From NCBI GenBank assembly GCA_036794395.1, contig DAIRGS010000022.1, forward strand, positions 1-41,492: a stretch of DNA of 41,492 nucleotides, given 5' to 3'. This document shows, in pieces, positions 1 through 7,158 of this stretch. The position numbers and the translations under genes were made by a program. The DNA comes from DASXMX01 sp036794395. GTDB taxonomy: Bacteria; Planctomycetota; Phycisphaerae; Tepidisphaerales; Tepidisphaeraceae. Numbering within the stretch: the first letter of the stretch is position 1; each line of letters starts with the position of its first letter. The notes beneath the pieces were generated by a model. The model was given only the letters and a program-made list of their open reading frames with translations. It ran no database searches and was not told the DNA's origin.

Positions 1-43
1 CCCTCACCCCAACCCTTTCCCGGGGGGAGAGGGGGTATGAGGG
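1..43. repeat. Dispersed GC-rich palindrome, copy 1
   Basis: An interrupted palindrome begins with CCCTCACCCC and ends with a purine-rich GAGAGGGGG...GAGGG arm around a CCCGGGG centre. Close relatives lie at 741-786, 814-859 and 15681-15726, with a partial inverted relative at 15525-15563. Such elements can fold in either strand and recur in intergenic DNA of many high-GC bacteria. This copy lies 28 bases beyond the stop codon of the gmhA-like gene and may help end its transcript, which is inference. Confidence 0.75.
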
Positions 44-70
44 CGCGCGGCGTGTGGCGGTTCTGCTGTT

Positions 71-667
71 TCATTTGGCGGATTCCCATTTAGTTTGGCC
101 TACTTTGAGGGCGGGGTGGCTGACGAAGAGGTGCCAGACGACGGCTTGGAAGGCTTCGGAGTGGGGGGTGACGTGGGTGGGGTTGACGGTGGGGATGATG
201 ACGCAGGCATCTGCGGCCTGGGCGGTGTAGCCGCCGGAGCGGCCGACGATGCCGACGATTGCGGCGCCGGTTTCTTTGGCATATTGGATGGCGCGGACGA
301 GGTTGGGGGAGATATTTTTTTCGAGATCTCCGCCACCGACCGAGAAGACAACGATGCCGTCTTTGTTTGTAAGCCGGCTGCCTTTGAGCCAGCTGACGAA
401 GACGCTTTCCCAGCTTTCATCGTTTACGCGGGCGGTGAGCTCGGAGACGTTGTCGGTGGGGGCGTAGGCTTCGAATCCGGCAATTTTGCGAAAATCGTTG
501 ACGGCGTGGGAGGCGTTGGCGGCACTGCCGCCGACACCGAGGAAGAAGAGACGGCCGCCGCGGGCGCGGACCTCGGCGAGTTTGGCGACGCAGCGATCGA
601 TGGCGGCGGGGTCGAGTTGGGAGACGATGTTGGTTACTTCGGAGAGGAAATCGGTTGTGAAGGACAA
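71..667 (-). CDS. gmhA: Sedoheptulose-7-phosphate isomerase, GmhA-type SIS protein
   Basis: Predicted cytosolic isomerase converting sedoheptulose 7-phosphate to D-glycero-D-manno-heptose 7-phosphate, the first step toward activated heptose. The 198-residue protein is a single SIS domain. GVGGSAANASHAVNDF near the start is the sugar-phosphate loop, and the C-terminal HVTPHSEAFQAVVWH segment resembles GmhA proteins of capsule and LPS heptose clusters. The start chosen is a TTG at 667 with GGAG six bases upstream. Another TTG at 712 would add 15 residues that look unlike the family. hddC and hddA lie upstream on the same strand, which supports a heptose rather than a generic sugar role. A gmhB phosphatase is not visible and may lie outside the window. 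Confidence 0.82.
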   Translation of the reverse strand: MSFTTDFLSEVTNIVSQLDPAAIDRCVAKLAEVRARGGRLFFLGVGGSAANASHAVNDFRKIAGFEAYAPTDNVSELTARVNDESWESVFVSWLKGSRLTNKDGIVVFSVGGGDLEKNISPNLVRAIQYAKETGAAIVGIVGRSGGYTAQAADACVIIPTVNPTHVTPHSEAFQAVVWHLFVSHPALKVGQTKWESAK

Positions 668-740
668 GTGGGACTCCGGCTTGTTCGGCGGGCTTTTCGG
701 CTCGCACCACAAAACTGAAAACTAACGGCGCCTCCAGCTC

Positions 741-786
741 GCCCTCACCCCAGCCCTCTCTCGGAGGGAGAGGGGGCAAGAGGGCG
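741..786. repeat. Dispersed GC-rich palindrome, copy 2
   Basis: Pyrimidine arm GCCCTCACCCCAGCCCTCTC, a short centre CGGA and a purine arm GGGAGAGGGGGCAAGAGGG. It lies between the hddC and gmhA-like genes together with copy 3, so any read-through transcript would carry two strong adjacent hairpins. Confidence 0.8.
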
Positions 787-813
787 CGTGGAAACCGAGA
801 GGCGCAAGTCATT

Positions 814-859
814 CGCCCTCACCCGGGCCCTCTCCCGGTGGGAGAAGGGGCAAGAGGGA
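814..859. repeat. Dispersed GC-rich palindrome, copy 3
   Basis: Same family as 741-786. It shares the left flank GTCATTCGCCCTCACC (one mismatch in the first base) with the copy at 15681, so the repeated unit extends beyond the palindrome itself. Confidence 0.8.
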
Positions 860-888
860 GGGCGGACACAGGGTCCGCCCCTACGGGT
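860..888. repeat. Short inverted repeat supplying the hddC stop codon
   Basis: GGGCGGAC at 860-867 pairs with GTCCGCCC at 873-880, a stem of eight. The adjoining CTACGGGTGG holds the hddC stop codon (TAG on the minus strand, 881-883). The stem sits directly at the gene's 3' end, so the repeat defines where the reading frame stops. Confidence 0.6.
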
Positions 889-1609
889 GGACTTCGCGTT
901 CAAGATAGCGTCTGGCTTCTTCCAGGGAAGCGGGGGTGCCGATTTCGTAGAAGCGGTTGGTGACTTCGTGGCCTGCCATTTGGCCTTCGGCGACGAGTTG
1001 GGTGTAGAGGGTGGCCAGGTCGTAAGGTTGATCGGGGGGGATGCGATCGAGGGTCTGGCGGCGAAGGAGGGCGACGCCGTAGTCGATGTGGCGCATATCG
1101 GGGGTTTGTGTTTTTTTGTCGTAGCGGAGGAGTTGGCCGTTCTCGAAGACGACGTTGCTGCGGTCGAATTGGTCGTTGTTTTTGAAGACGGTCATGAGGC
1201 CCAGGATGTTGCGGGATGCGAAGTCGTTGAGGACGGCGGCGTAGTTGATGTCCATGTAGGAATCGCCATACATGACCCAGAAGACGTCGTCGAGAAGGTG
1301 GGCAGCTCGGCGGAGCGCGCCGCCGGTGCCGAGGAGTTTTTCGCCATCGTGGGCGTAGCGGAGCTGCATGCCGAAGCGGGAGCCATCGCCCAGGTGTTGT
1401 TCGACCATTTCGCCGAGGTATCCGAGGCAGAAGACGACTTTGCGGATGCCGTTGCGGTAGAGGAGTTCGAGCTGGTGATCGATGAATGGCTTGCCGGCCA
1501 GTTCGACCAGGGCCTTTGGGATTTTCTCTGTGAACGGGCGAAGGCGCGTGGCCAGACCGCCGGCGAGCAGGGCGACGGGAATCTCTGAGATGGGGAGGTT
1601 GCTTGGCAT
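881..1609 (-). CDS. hddC: Heptose-1-phosphate nucleotidyltransferase, HddC-like
   Basis: Predicted cytosolic nucleotidyltransferase activating D-glycero-D-manno-heptose 1-phosphate with a nucleoside triphosphate, GTP in the HddC family. The 242 residues form an NTP_transferase domain. VALLAGGLATRLRPFTEKIP near residues 12-31 is the nucleotide-binding signature, followed by PKALVELAGKPFIDHQL, and VMYGDSYMDIN holds the metal-binding Asp. The ATG at 1609 has no clear Shine-Dalgarno site, possibly because the repeat cluster at 1621-1899 adjoins it. hddA is upstream and the gmhA-like gene downstream, all leftward. Without that context it could equally be a mannose- or glucose-1-phosphate transferase. 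The C-terminus ends inside a dispersed repeat. Confidence 0.78.
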   Translation of the reverse strand: MPSNLPISEIPVALLAGGLATRLRPFTEKIPKALVELAGKPFIDHQLELLYRNGIRKVVFCLGYLGEMVEQHLGDGSRFGMQLRYAHDGEKLLGTGGALRRAAHLLDDVFWVMYGDSYMDINYAAVLNDFASRNILGLMTVFKNNDQFDRSNVVFENGQLLRYDKKTQTPDMRHIDYGVALLRRQTLDRIPPDQPYDLATLYTQLVAEGQMAGHEVTNRFYEIGTPASLEEARRYLEREVHP

Positions 1610-1620
1610 TCGTGGGAAGA

Positions 1621-1899
1621 TTTACCACGAAGGCACGAAGACACGAAGAAAGCAAATGCGATTAACCACAGAGATCACAGAGAGCACAGAGTAAACACGG
1701 AGAAGTTTTTTTAACCGCAGATTGCGCAGATGCTCGCAGATAAAGACAAAGCCATGCATTTCATCTGCGAGCATCTGTGCAATCTGCGGTTAAATCTCTT
1801 GCATTGCTGTTCTCTGTGTTTGCTCTGTGTTCTCTGTGCCCTCTGTGGTTAAGGCTTTTGTATTCGCCTTCTTCGCGTCTTCGTGCCTTCGTGTTTAAC
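1621..1899. repeat. Three-layer nested palindrome of short tandem repeats
   Basis: Three different tandem-repeat motifs are each mirrored about one centre near 1750. The outer arms carry CACGAAG units (1621-1653 against 1866-1899), the middle arms CACAGAG units (1660-1705 against 1807-1854), and the inner arms GCAGAT units (1710-1745 against 1758-1794). Each arm has about three units spaced 8-10 bases. The element fills almost all the DNA between hddA and hddC. Similar CACAGAG and CACGAAG repeats occur between genes in other bacteria, but their function is unknown to me. Confidence 0.85.
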
Positions 1900-1910
1900 C
1901 GTATTTGGAT

Positions 1911-2891
1911 TTACTGAATAACAACCTTTGTCCCTTCGAAGTCGAACCTGAATCGGACTTCTTTGAGGCCGGCCTGGATCATGGCATGGCGGAGCTTGGT
2001 TTTGTCGTCGGCGTAGAACATGAGGAAGCCCCCGCCGCCGGCGCCGATGAGTTTTCCGCCGAGCGCGCCGTTTTCCTTGGCGAGGGTGTACCAGCGGTCG
2101 ATGTCGGGATTGGACATGCCGCCGGAGCGTTTCTTTTTGTGTTCCCAGTGAACGTTCATGAGTTCGCCGAAGCGATCGAGGTCGCCGACTTCGAGGGCTT
2201 CCTGGCTTTGGTAGCCGAGGTCTTTGACAAAGTGGAGGTTGTCGATCATGTCCTTGTTGGACTGACGGCTTTTTTCGTCCTGGTCCTTGAGGATGTTGGA
2301 GGCCGAGCGGCTGTAGCCGGTGAAGAAGAGCAGGAGATTGTCTTCGAGGTTGTAGAGGGTTTCAGCGTCGATCTTCAGCGGGGCGGCTTCGACGTGGCCA
2401 TTGGGGAGGAACTGGAAGCAAGTGAGGCCGCCGTACGCGGCGATGTATTGGTCCTGTTTGCCGATGGGTTCACCGAGTAGATCGAGTTCGATGTGGCAGG
2501 CTTGCTCGGCTAAGTCTCGCGGGTGGATGATGTTTTTCTTGTGAGCGTGGAGGGCCTTGAGCAGGGCTGTGGTGAAACTTCCCGAGGAGCCCAGGCCAGT
2601 GCCGGCGGGGATGTCGGCCATGCTGGTGAGCTCGAGGTAGGGACCATCGATGCCGACCAGTTTAAGGGCTTCGCGGATGATCGGGTGCTGAAGCTCGGCG
2701 GCGGTGGGAACGCGTTCGAGCTTCGAGTATTTGACGATCAGGTCATTAACGAAAGTCTGGTGCAGGGTGATGTAAACGTATTTGTCGATCGCGGCGGCGA
2801 TGAGAAAGCCGCTGTGTTTTTTGTAGTAGGACGGCAAGTCCGTTCCGCCCCCGCCGAGGGAAATGCGCAAGGGGCTGCGGGTAATGATCAT
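1911..2891 (-). CDS. hddA: D-glycero-D-manno-heptose 7-phosphate kinase
   Basis: GHMP-family kinase predicted to phosphorylate heptose 7-phosphate at C1 in the cytosol, giving the bisphosphate intermediate of GDP- or ADP-heptose synthesis. The 326-residue protein opens with ITRSPLRISLGGGGTDLPSY, the N-terminal GHMP motif in its HddA form. The ATP loop is PAGTGLGSSGSFTTALLKAL near residues 95-115, and the C-terminal GHMP motif is GGKLIGAGGGGFLMFY. The ATG at 2891 has GGAG upstream and starts directly at the conserved domain. An in-frame ATG at 2933 adds only repeat-like, arginine-rich sequence. It is the first gene of the heptose set. The following 300-base gap is filled by a nested palindrome. 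Confidence 0.88.
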   Translation of the reverse strand: MIITRSPLRISLGGGGTDLPSYYKKHSGFLIAAAIDKYVYITLHQTFVNDLIVKYSKLERVPTAAELQHPIIREALKLVGIDGPYLELTSMADIPAGTGLGSSGSFTTALLKALHAHKKNIIHPRDLAEQACHIELDLLGEPIGKQDQYIAAYGGLTCFQFLPNGHVEAAPLKIDAETLYNLEDNLLLFFTGYSRSASNILKDQDEKSRQSNKDMIDNLHFVKDLGYQSQEALEVGDLDRFGELMNVHWEHKKKRSGGMSNPDIDRWYTLAKENGALGGKLIGAGGGGFLMFYADDKTKLRHAMIQAGLKEVRFRFDFEGTKVVIQ

Positions 2892-2923
2892 TGGGTTTCT
2901 CCGACCTTCCGGGTGAGGACGCC

Positions 2924-2952
2924 AGAATATCATCGATCGGATGAACGAACAA
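2924..2952 (-). promoter_or_regulatory. Candidate sigma-70 promoter for hddA
   Basis: On the minus strand TTGTTC and TATTCT are separated by exactly 17 bases, with the -10 box about 33 bases before the hddA ATG. The boxes match consensus at 3 and 4 of 6 positions, so this is only a candidate. Confidence 0.35.
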
Positions 2953-3250
2953 TTGAGATGAATCGGCGCGCGGGATCGTTTATCGGACGATCGGGAAACG
3001 TTGCATTACGTTGCAAAGCGTTGCATGGAGCCGAGTGTTGTTATCTGTCATTGGTCCGTGGTCAGTTGTCATGGGCGGGGGTCGGGAGGGTCAATTTCCG
3101 GGAAACCCTCGCGCGCTGATGATTTTTGAGGGTGCGGCTAAGGCGAATGAGGGTCGGGGGTTACGGGAGTGGTTGAAAATGATGAGCGCGCGGGCCTTTG
3201 ACGCGAAAAGAGATAAACAGCAGAAACTTTGGGGAAAGGCGGGGCAGGAT
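2953..3250. other. Intergenic DNA between hddA and the efflux operon
   Basis: No gene is supported here. The only structure I see is a run of three GTTGCA cores spaced ten bases apart at 3000-3026, and a fragment near 3052-3070 resembling GGTCCGTGGTCAGT-type dispersed repeats. Confidence 0.5.
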
Positions 3251-4876
3251 TTAGTAACGCGGGATGTGTGGCTCGGCGACGGGCTGCCAGTCGACGTGGG
3301 ATGCGCCCAGGACCGTTCCAGTTGCGAACGCGATATCGACCTGGGCGATCTGATAGTCGCTGATGGCGGAGACTTCGGCCAGTTGGGCGGCGGCCAGATC
3401 GCTCTCGGCGATCAGCACATCGGTTGAGGTTCGGAGTCCGAGGTTGAATTGCCGGACCTCGATATCACGCGTTCGAGTGGAAAGCACGACGCGCTCGTGA
3501 GCCGCGACGATGCGCTGCCAGTCGGTCTGGAGCGTGTCGAGAGCATCGGCGATTTCCTGGCGAATTTGCAGTGATTCCTGCTGTCGCGAAGCGAGTAATT
3601 GCGATCGGCGGAGAAGCGCGCCGCGATACTGGCCGCGGGCGGCTTCGTTGCCGATCGGCACTTCGAGGTGCAGCCCGAGGTGGTGCGCATCGGGGGTGCG
3701 CTCCCAGGCCATTTCCCATGCCCGGCTGTTGGTATTGCCCAGGCCAGTGACGCCGTACGTGTATTGCAGTGTCACCAGCGGGAGCATGCCGTTGCGGGCG
3801 ACAGCGACGCTGGAAGCTTGCTCGGCCAGTTGGAGTTCGAGGTCGAGCATTTCCATGCGCTGGCTTAAAGCGGCGTCGGTGAGGCGTGAGGCTTCCAAAT
3901 CGTACGGGAAAGCCGCGGGTGGGGTGGTGGGAATGAGGGTGGTTCGGGCATCGAGCGGGAGGGCGGGCTCATTGAGAATGCGTTTGAGGTTGCGCTGAGA
4001 GAGGCGCACGTTGTTCTCGGCGATGATGATGGTCTCGAAAGTGTCGGCAAGGCCGGACTCGGCGCGAATCACGTCCGGTTCAGCGGCTTTGCCTGCATTG
4101 GCCTGGCGCCGGGCGCGATCGAGTTGGGCGGAGGTGGATTCGAAATCTTTCTTGCGCACCTTCAGCGCTTCGCGGGCGGCGAAGAGTTGCCAGTAGGCGC
4201 GATCCACATCGGTGAGGACGCGGATGACTTCGAGCTTCGTGATCGCCTGGGTGCGCTGGTATTCGTAAAAGGCGATGCGGATGCCTTGCGTGTTGACGTA
4301 TAAGCCGCCGCCGCGAAGGAGGGGTTGGATGAAGGTGACGTTGGGGTTATTGGCCCAGGAGGTTCCGACTGCGGGGCGGGGGACATGGGTGTGGACGGCA
4401 TCCGTGGGGACATCAAGGCGAATCGAGCCACCGGTCTGAAGGGGGATGGTGAGTCCGACGTCGCCACCGACTTCATCGGTGCGCGGGGCAACAGTATTGG
4501 GGCCGGTGGGAGTGCGGCTGCTGGCGCCGTTCAGGCTGGCGAAGAAGACGGCTTCGAACTGGGCCTCGGCGGCGGTGAGGGACGTGTGGGCGATTGCGGG
4601 GGTGAAGAGTTGAACCTGGAGATCGAGGTTATTCATCAGGGCCATGCGGCGGCATTCCTCGATCGCCAAAGACATTTCCGATGGCGGTGGTCCGGCGGGC
4701 TGGGTGGAAGGCCGGGTGGCGGCGATGGAATTGTGGAGGTCGAGTGAATCGATCTGGCGGAGTTGTTCGTGGGGGATGACGAGCTCGCCAGTGCCGCCGA
4801 TGCCGGCGTCCTGGAAGCAGCCGGAGACGAAGCTGCACGCGATGATTATAGCTGCGAACACGCCAAGACGTGACAC
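3251..4876 (-). CDS. TolC-type outer-membrane efflux lipoprotein
   Basis: Predicted outer-membrane channel of a tripartite efflux system. From a GTG at 4876 the protein has 541 residues, with a hydrophobic signal ending in the lipobox VSGC (C20), as in lipidated TolC relatives. The two OEP repeats follow: a first half rich in TAAEAQFEAVFFASL-like helices and a second half with ARNGMLPLVTLQYTYGVTGL and RSQLLASRQQESLQIRQEIA. The frame stays open upstream to 5161, but that part is translated from a repeat element and overlaps the permease gene, so a start there is unlikely. A GTG at 4861 is another possibility. It is the last gene of the leftward efflux operon. Confidence 0.85.
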   Translation of the reverse strand: MSRLGVFAAIIIACSFVSGCFQDAGIGGTGELVIPHEQLRQIDSLDLHNSIAATRPSTQPAGPPPSEMSLAIEECRRMALMNNLDLQVQLFTPAIAHTSLTAAEAQFEAVFFASLNGASSRTPTGPNTVAPRTDEVGGDVGLTIPLQTGGSIRLDVPTDAVHTHVPRPAVGTSWANNPNVTFIQPLLRGGGLYVNTQGIRIAFYEYQRTQAITKLEVIRVLTDVDRAYWQLFAAREALKVRKKDFESTSAQLDRARRQANAGKAAEPDVIRAESGLADTFETIIIAENNVRLSQRNLKRILNEPALPLDARTTLIPTTPPAAFPYDLEASRLTDAALSQRMEMLDLELQLAEQASSVAVARNGMLPLVTLQYTYGVTGLGNTNSRAWEMAWERTPDAHHLGLHLEVPIGNEAARGQYRGALLRRSQLLASRQQESLQIRQEIADALDTLQTDWQRIVAAHERVVLSTRTRDIEVRQFNLGLRTSTDVLIAESDLAAAQLAEVSAISDYQIAQVDIAFATGTVLGASHVDWQPVAEPHIPRY

Positions 4877-5043
4877 GGGCTTCCAGCCCGTGCGCCTTTT
4901 AAAAGATCCTTCAATAATTGCTTTGGCTTCAGAATGTTTCTCGATGCCGGAATTCAGAAGCACGGGCTGTCTTCGACCCTGAGGCTCTCTTCGAGCCTGA
5001 GCCTCAGAGCCGAAGGCAGACCCGAAGGGGAAGCCCGTGTCAC
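4870..5043. repeat. MITE-like element with perfect 14-bp terminal inverted repeats
   Basis: GTGACACGGGCTTC at 4870-4883 is exactly mirrored at 5030-5043. The left end also forms its own hairpin (CACGGGCTTCCAGCCCGTG), and the interior has smaller inverted repeats around GAGGCTC and GAGCCTC. No transposase is encoded in its 174 bases. It lies between the permease and TolC-like genes, and its left terminus contains the proposed GTG start of the latter. Confidence 0.75.
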
Positions 5044-5066
5044 CTGGGGGCCGTGGGGGCCGGGAG

Positions 5067-6326
5067 TTATTCATGTCGGAGGGCCTCGATGGGGTCGAGT
5101 TGGGCGGCTTTGATGGCGGGGAACATTCCGAAGATGAGGCCCACGCTGGCGCTGAAGCCAAATGCGAGTGCGACGGCCCATGCCGGCACGTAGGCCTTTT
5201 CGAGTTGAGAGCTGGGAATCTGCTTGAGGATCATGAGGATTGCTTCGCCGCCCAGGAGGCCGATGAATCCGCCCATCAGGCAGAGCATCGTGGCTTCAAC
5301 CAGGAACTGGAGAAGAATGGCGGAGGGCCGTGCGCCGACGGCTTTGCGCAGGCCGATTTCACGGGTGCGCTCCGAAACGCTGACGAGCATGATATTCATG
5401 ATGCCGACGCCGCCCACCAGCAGCGAGATGCCGACGACGCAGGTGGCGATGAGGGTGATGGTGGCGGAGACTTTGCTGAACTGCTGAAGGAATTGCTCGA
5501 CGATTTCGATACGGAACCCGTTGGGTGCATCGAGGGCCACCTTCCGCTTATGACGGAGAAAAAACGTCATCTCCGCGCGCGCCTCCTCCGCCACTTCCGG
5601 AGAACGGCACACCGCAACCACACTGATGCCCTGGCGATCTTTGGAGCGGATCGCCGTATTAAAGGGCACATATGCTTCCATTCCGTTTCCACCGGAATTA
5701 AACATGCTCGATTCGTTGCGGTTATCCAGCACGCCTACTACACGATAGCGCCGACTCCCCAGCAGAATGGTTTCCCCAGTCGGATCAGCCGGAAGCCCCA
5801 ATCGATCTTTTAGACGGGCGTTAATCAGACACACCGCCCGCGCGTGCTGATTGTCGATCAGTGAGAACGGACGGCCAATCGCCACCGCACGGTTTTCCAC
5901 CTGGTGCCACATCGGCTCGACGCCAACCACCGGAACTGCGTCTTCGGATTTGGTTCCATTTGATGCGGTCACCGCTGATTGGGTCTGGCGCGTGAATGCC
6001 CGCACGTCGGGACAATGCTCAAGCAAGCCATCGAAGTCGGCGGCATGAAGCCCGAAGAAATAACCTCGGGGGTTCTGCTTGGAAGGGCCCTGGTAGTAGG
6101 GCATGACAAACATTTTGTCGGTGCCAAGTTCTTCGAAGTTATTTAGAACGGTGGTCCGCAGGCCTGTGAGAGCGGCGATGACCGCGGTGACCGATGAGAC
6201 GCCGATCACGATCCCGATGGTCGTCAGGATCGAGCGCATCTTGTTGGCCCAGATCTGTCCGATCGCCAGAAGGGCGCTCTGGAGGATCAGCAGGATCATC
6301 GCGATGGGCAGGCGGAGGATGTTCAT
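5067..6326 (-). CDS. MacB-type ABC transporter permease (FtsX family)
   Basis: Inner-membrane subunit of a MacA-MacB-TolC-like exporter, in which ATP hydrolysis drives a mechanical cycle rather than direct substrate passage. The 419 residues begin with a cytoplasmic N-terminus and NKMRSILTTIGIVIGVSSV, the first transmembrane helix of the family. A periplasmic MacB_PCD domain follows (about residues 50-270). Three C-terminal helices include VGISLLVGGVGIMNIMLVSV, the ERTREIGLRKAVGA motif, and a final LDPIEALRHE tail. Its ATG overlaps the stop of the ATPase gene in the sequence ATGA, which indicates translational coupling. In E. coli MacB the two parts are fused, while here they are separate genes. 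Confidence 0.92.
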   Translation of the reverse strand: MNILRLPIAMILLILQSALLAIGQIWANKMRSILTTIGIVIGVSSVTAVIAALTGLRTTVLNNFEELGTDKMFVMPYYQGPSKQNPRGYFFGLHAADFDGLLEHCPDVRAFTRQTQSAVTASNGTKSEDAVPVVGVEPMWHQVENRAVAIGRPFSLIDNQHARAVCLINARLKDRLGLPADPTGETILLGSRRYRVVGVLDNRNESSMFNSGGNGMEAYVPFNTAIRSKDRQGISVVAVCRSPEVAEEARAEMTFFLRHKRKVALDAPNGFRIEIVEQFLQQFSKVSATITLIATCVVGISLLVGGVGIMNIMLVSVSERTREIGLRKAVGARPSAILLQFLVEATMLCLMGGFIGLLGGEAILMILKQIPSSQLEKAYVPAWAVALAFGFSASVGLIFGMFPAIKAAQLDPIEALRHE

Positions 6327-7063
6327 GCCACCCCCTCGGACATCGTCGCGAAGGGCGGGGCGGGGGCCTGGCAGATGGGGTCTTCATCTACGGGCAGATC
6401 CGACAGCACGCGGCCATCTTTCATGCGGATGATGCGCTGGGCATGCCGGGCGACGTCGGGCTCGTGGGTGACAATGATGATGGTCTGCCCGGAGTTGTGA
6501 AGTTCGCCGAACAGGCCGAGGATTTCGTCGGTGGTGGCGCTGTCGAGATTTCCGGTGGGTTCATCGGCAAGGAGAATGGCAGGTTTGTTGATGAGGGCGC
6601 GGGCGATGGCGACGCGCTGTTTTTGGCCCCCTGAGAGTTGGTTGGGGCGGTGGCGCATGCGGTCGGCCAGGCCGACGGTTCGCATTGCTTCCTTCGCACG
6701 GGCGCGGCGGCCCCACCAGCCATCGGGGGAGTAGAGCAGGGGCAGCTCGGCGTTTTTAAGGGCTGAGAGACGCGGCAATAGCTCGAAAGATTGGAAGACG
6801 AACCCGATGCGCTCGTTTCGAACGCGGGCGAGTGCGCCAGCGCCCATCTTTGTCGTGACGCGGCCATCCAGCTCGTAGGTGCCGGCGGTCGGGCGATCGA
6901 GACAGCCCAGGATGTTCATCAGGGTGCTTTTGCCCGAGCCGGAGGTGCCCATGATGGCGACGTATTCGTTGCGACCGATCTCGACATTGACGCCATCGAG
7001 CGCGCGGATTTTTTCCGGGCCGACGGTGTAGTGTTTGGTGATGTTTTCGAGGCGGATGATCAT
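6323..7063 (-). CDS. MacB-type ABC transporter ATP-binding protein
   Basis: Cytoplasmic ATPase of the exporter, 246 residues from the ATG at 7063. Walker A is GTSGSGKST, the Q-loop lies in FVFQSFELLP, the signature is LSGGQKQRVAIARAL, Walker B is ILLADEPTGNLD, and the switch His is in VTHEPDVA. This pattern is the LolD/MacB branch of ABC ATPases. An in-frame ATG at 7105 would add 14 residues encoded by a dispersed repeat, so it was rejected. The gene overlaps the permease by four bases and follows the fusion-protein gene after a 95-base gap filled by a hairpin. Confidence 0.93.
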   Translation of the reverse strand: MIIRLENITKHYTVGPEKIRALDGVNVEIGRNEYVAIMGTSGSGKSTLMNILGCLDRPTAGTYELDGRVTTKMGAGALARVRNERIGFVFQSFELLPRLSALKNAELPLLYSPDGWWGRRARAKEAMRTVGLADRMRHRPNQLSGGQKQRVAIARALINKPAILLADEPTGNLDSATTDEILGLFGELHNSGQTIIIVTHEPDVARHAQRIIRMKDGRVLSDLPVDEDPICQAPAPPFATMSEGVA

Positions 7064-7076
7064 GGGGGAGTCGGCA

Positions 7077-7141
7077 GTCGGCAGTGGGCAGTGGGCAGGA
7101 AGCAAATCAACATCTTTTCCTGCCGACTGCCCACTGCCGAC
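7077..7141. repeat. 24-bp stem palindrome inside the efflux operon
   Basis: GTCGGCAGTGGGCAGTGGGC... at 7077-7100 pairs with 7118-7141 at 23 of 24 positions, leaving a 17-base loop. The arms are built from GGCAGT units and belong to another short-unit dispersed repeat type. It lies wholly in the gap between the fusion-protein and ATPase genes, so the operon mRNA would carry a strong hairpin there. Confidence 0.8.
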
Positions 7142-7158
7142 CGCACACCTGTTTGTTT

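Noticed and set aside
95..718. Long plus-strand frame opposite the gmhA-like gene
   Set aside because: Its Gly/Asp-rich composition is typical of antisense reading in high-GC DNA, and the opposite strand encodes a recognisable SIS domain.
1621..1899. Possible CRISPR array
   Set aside because: Units are too short and lack unique spacers of uniform length, and the arrays are inverted copies of each other.
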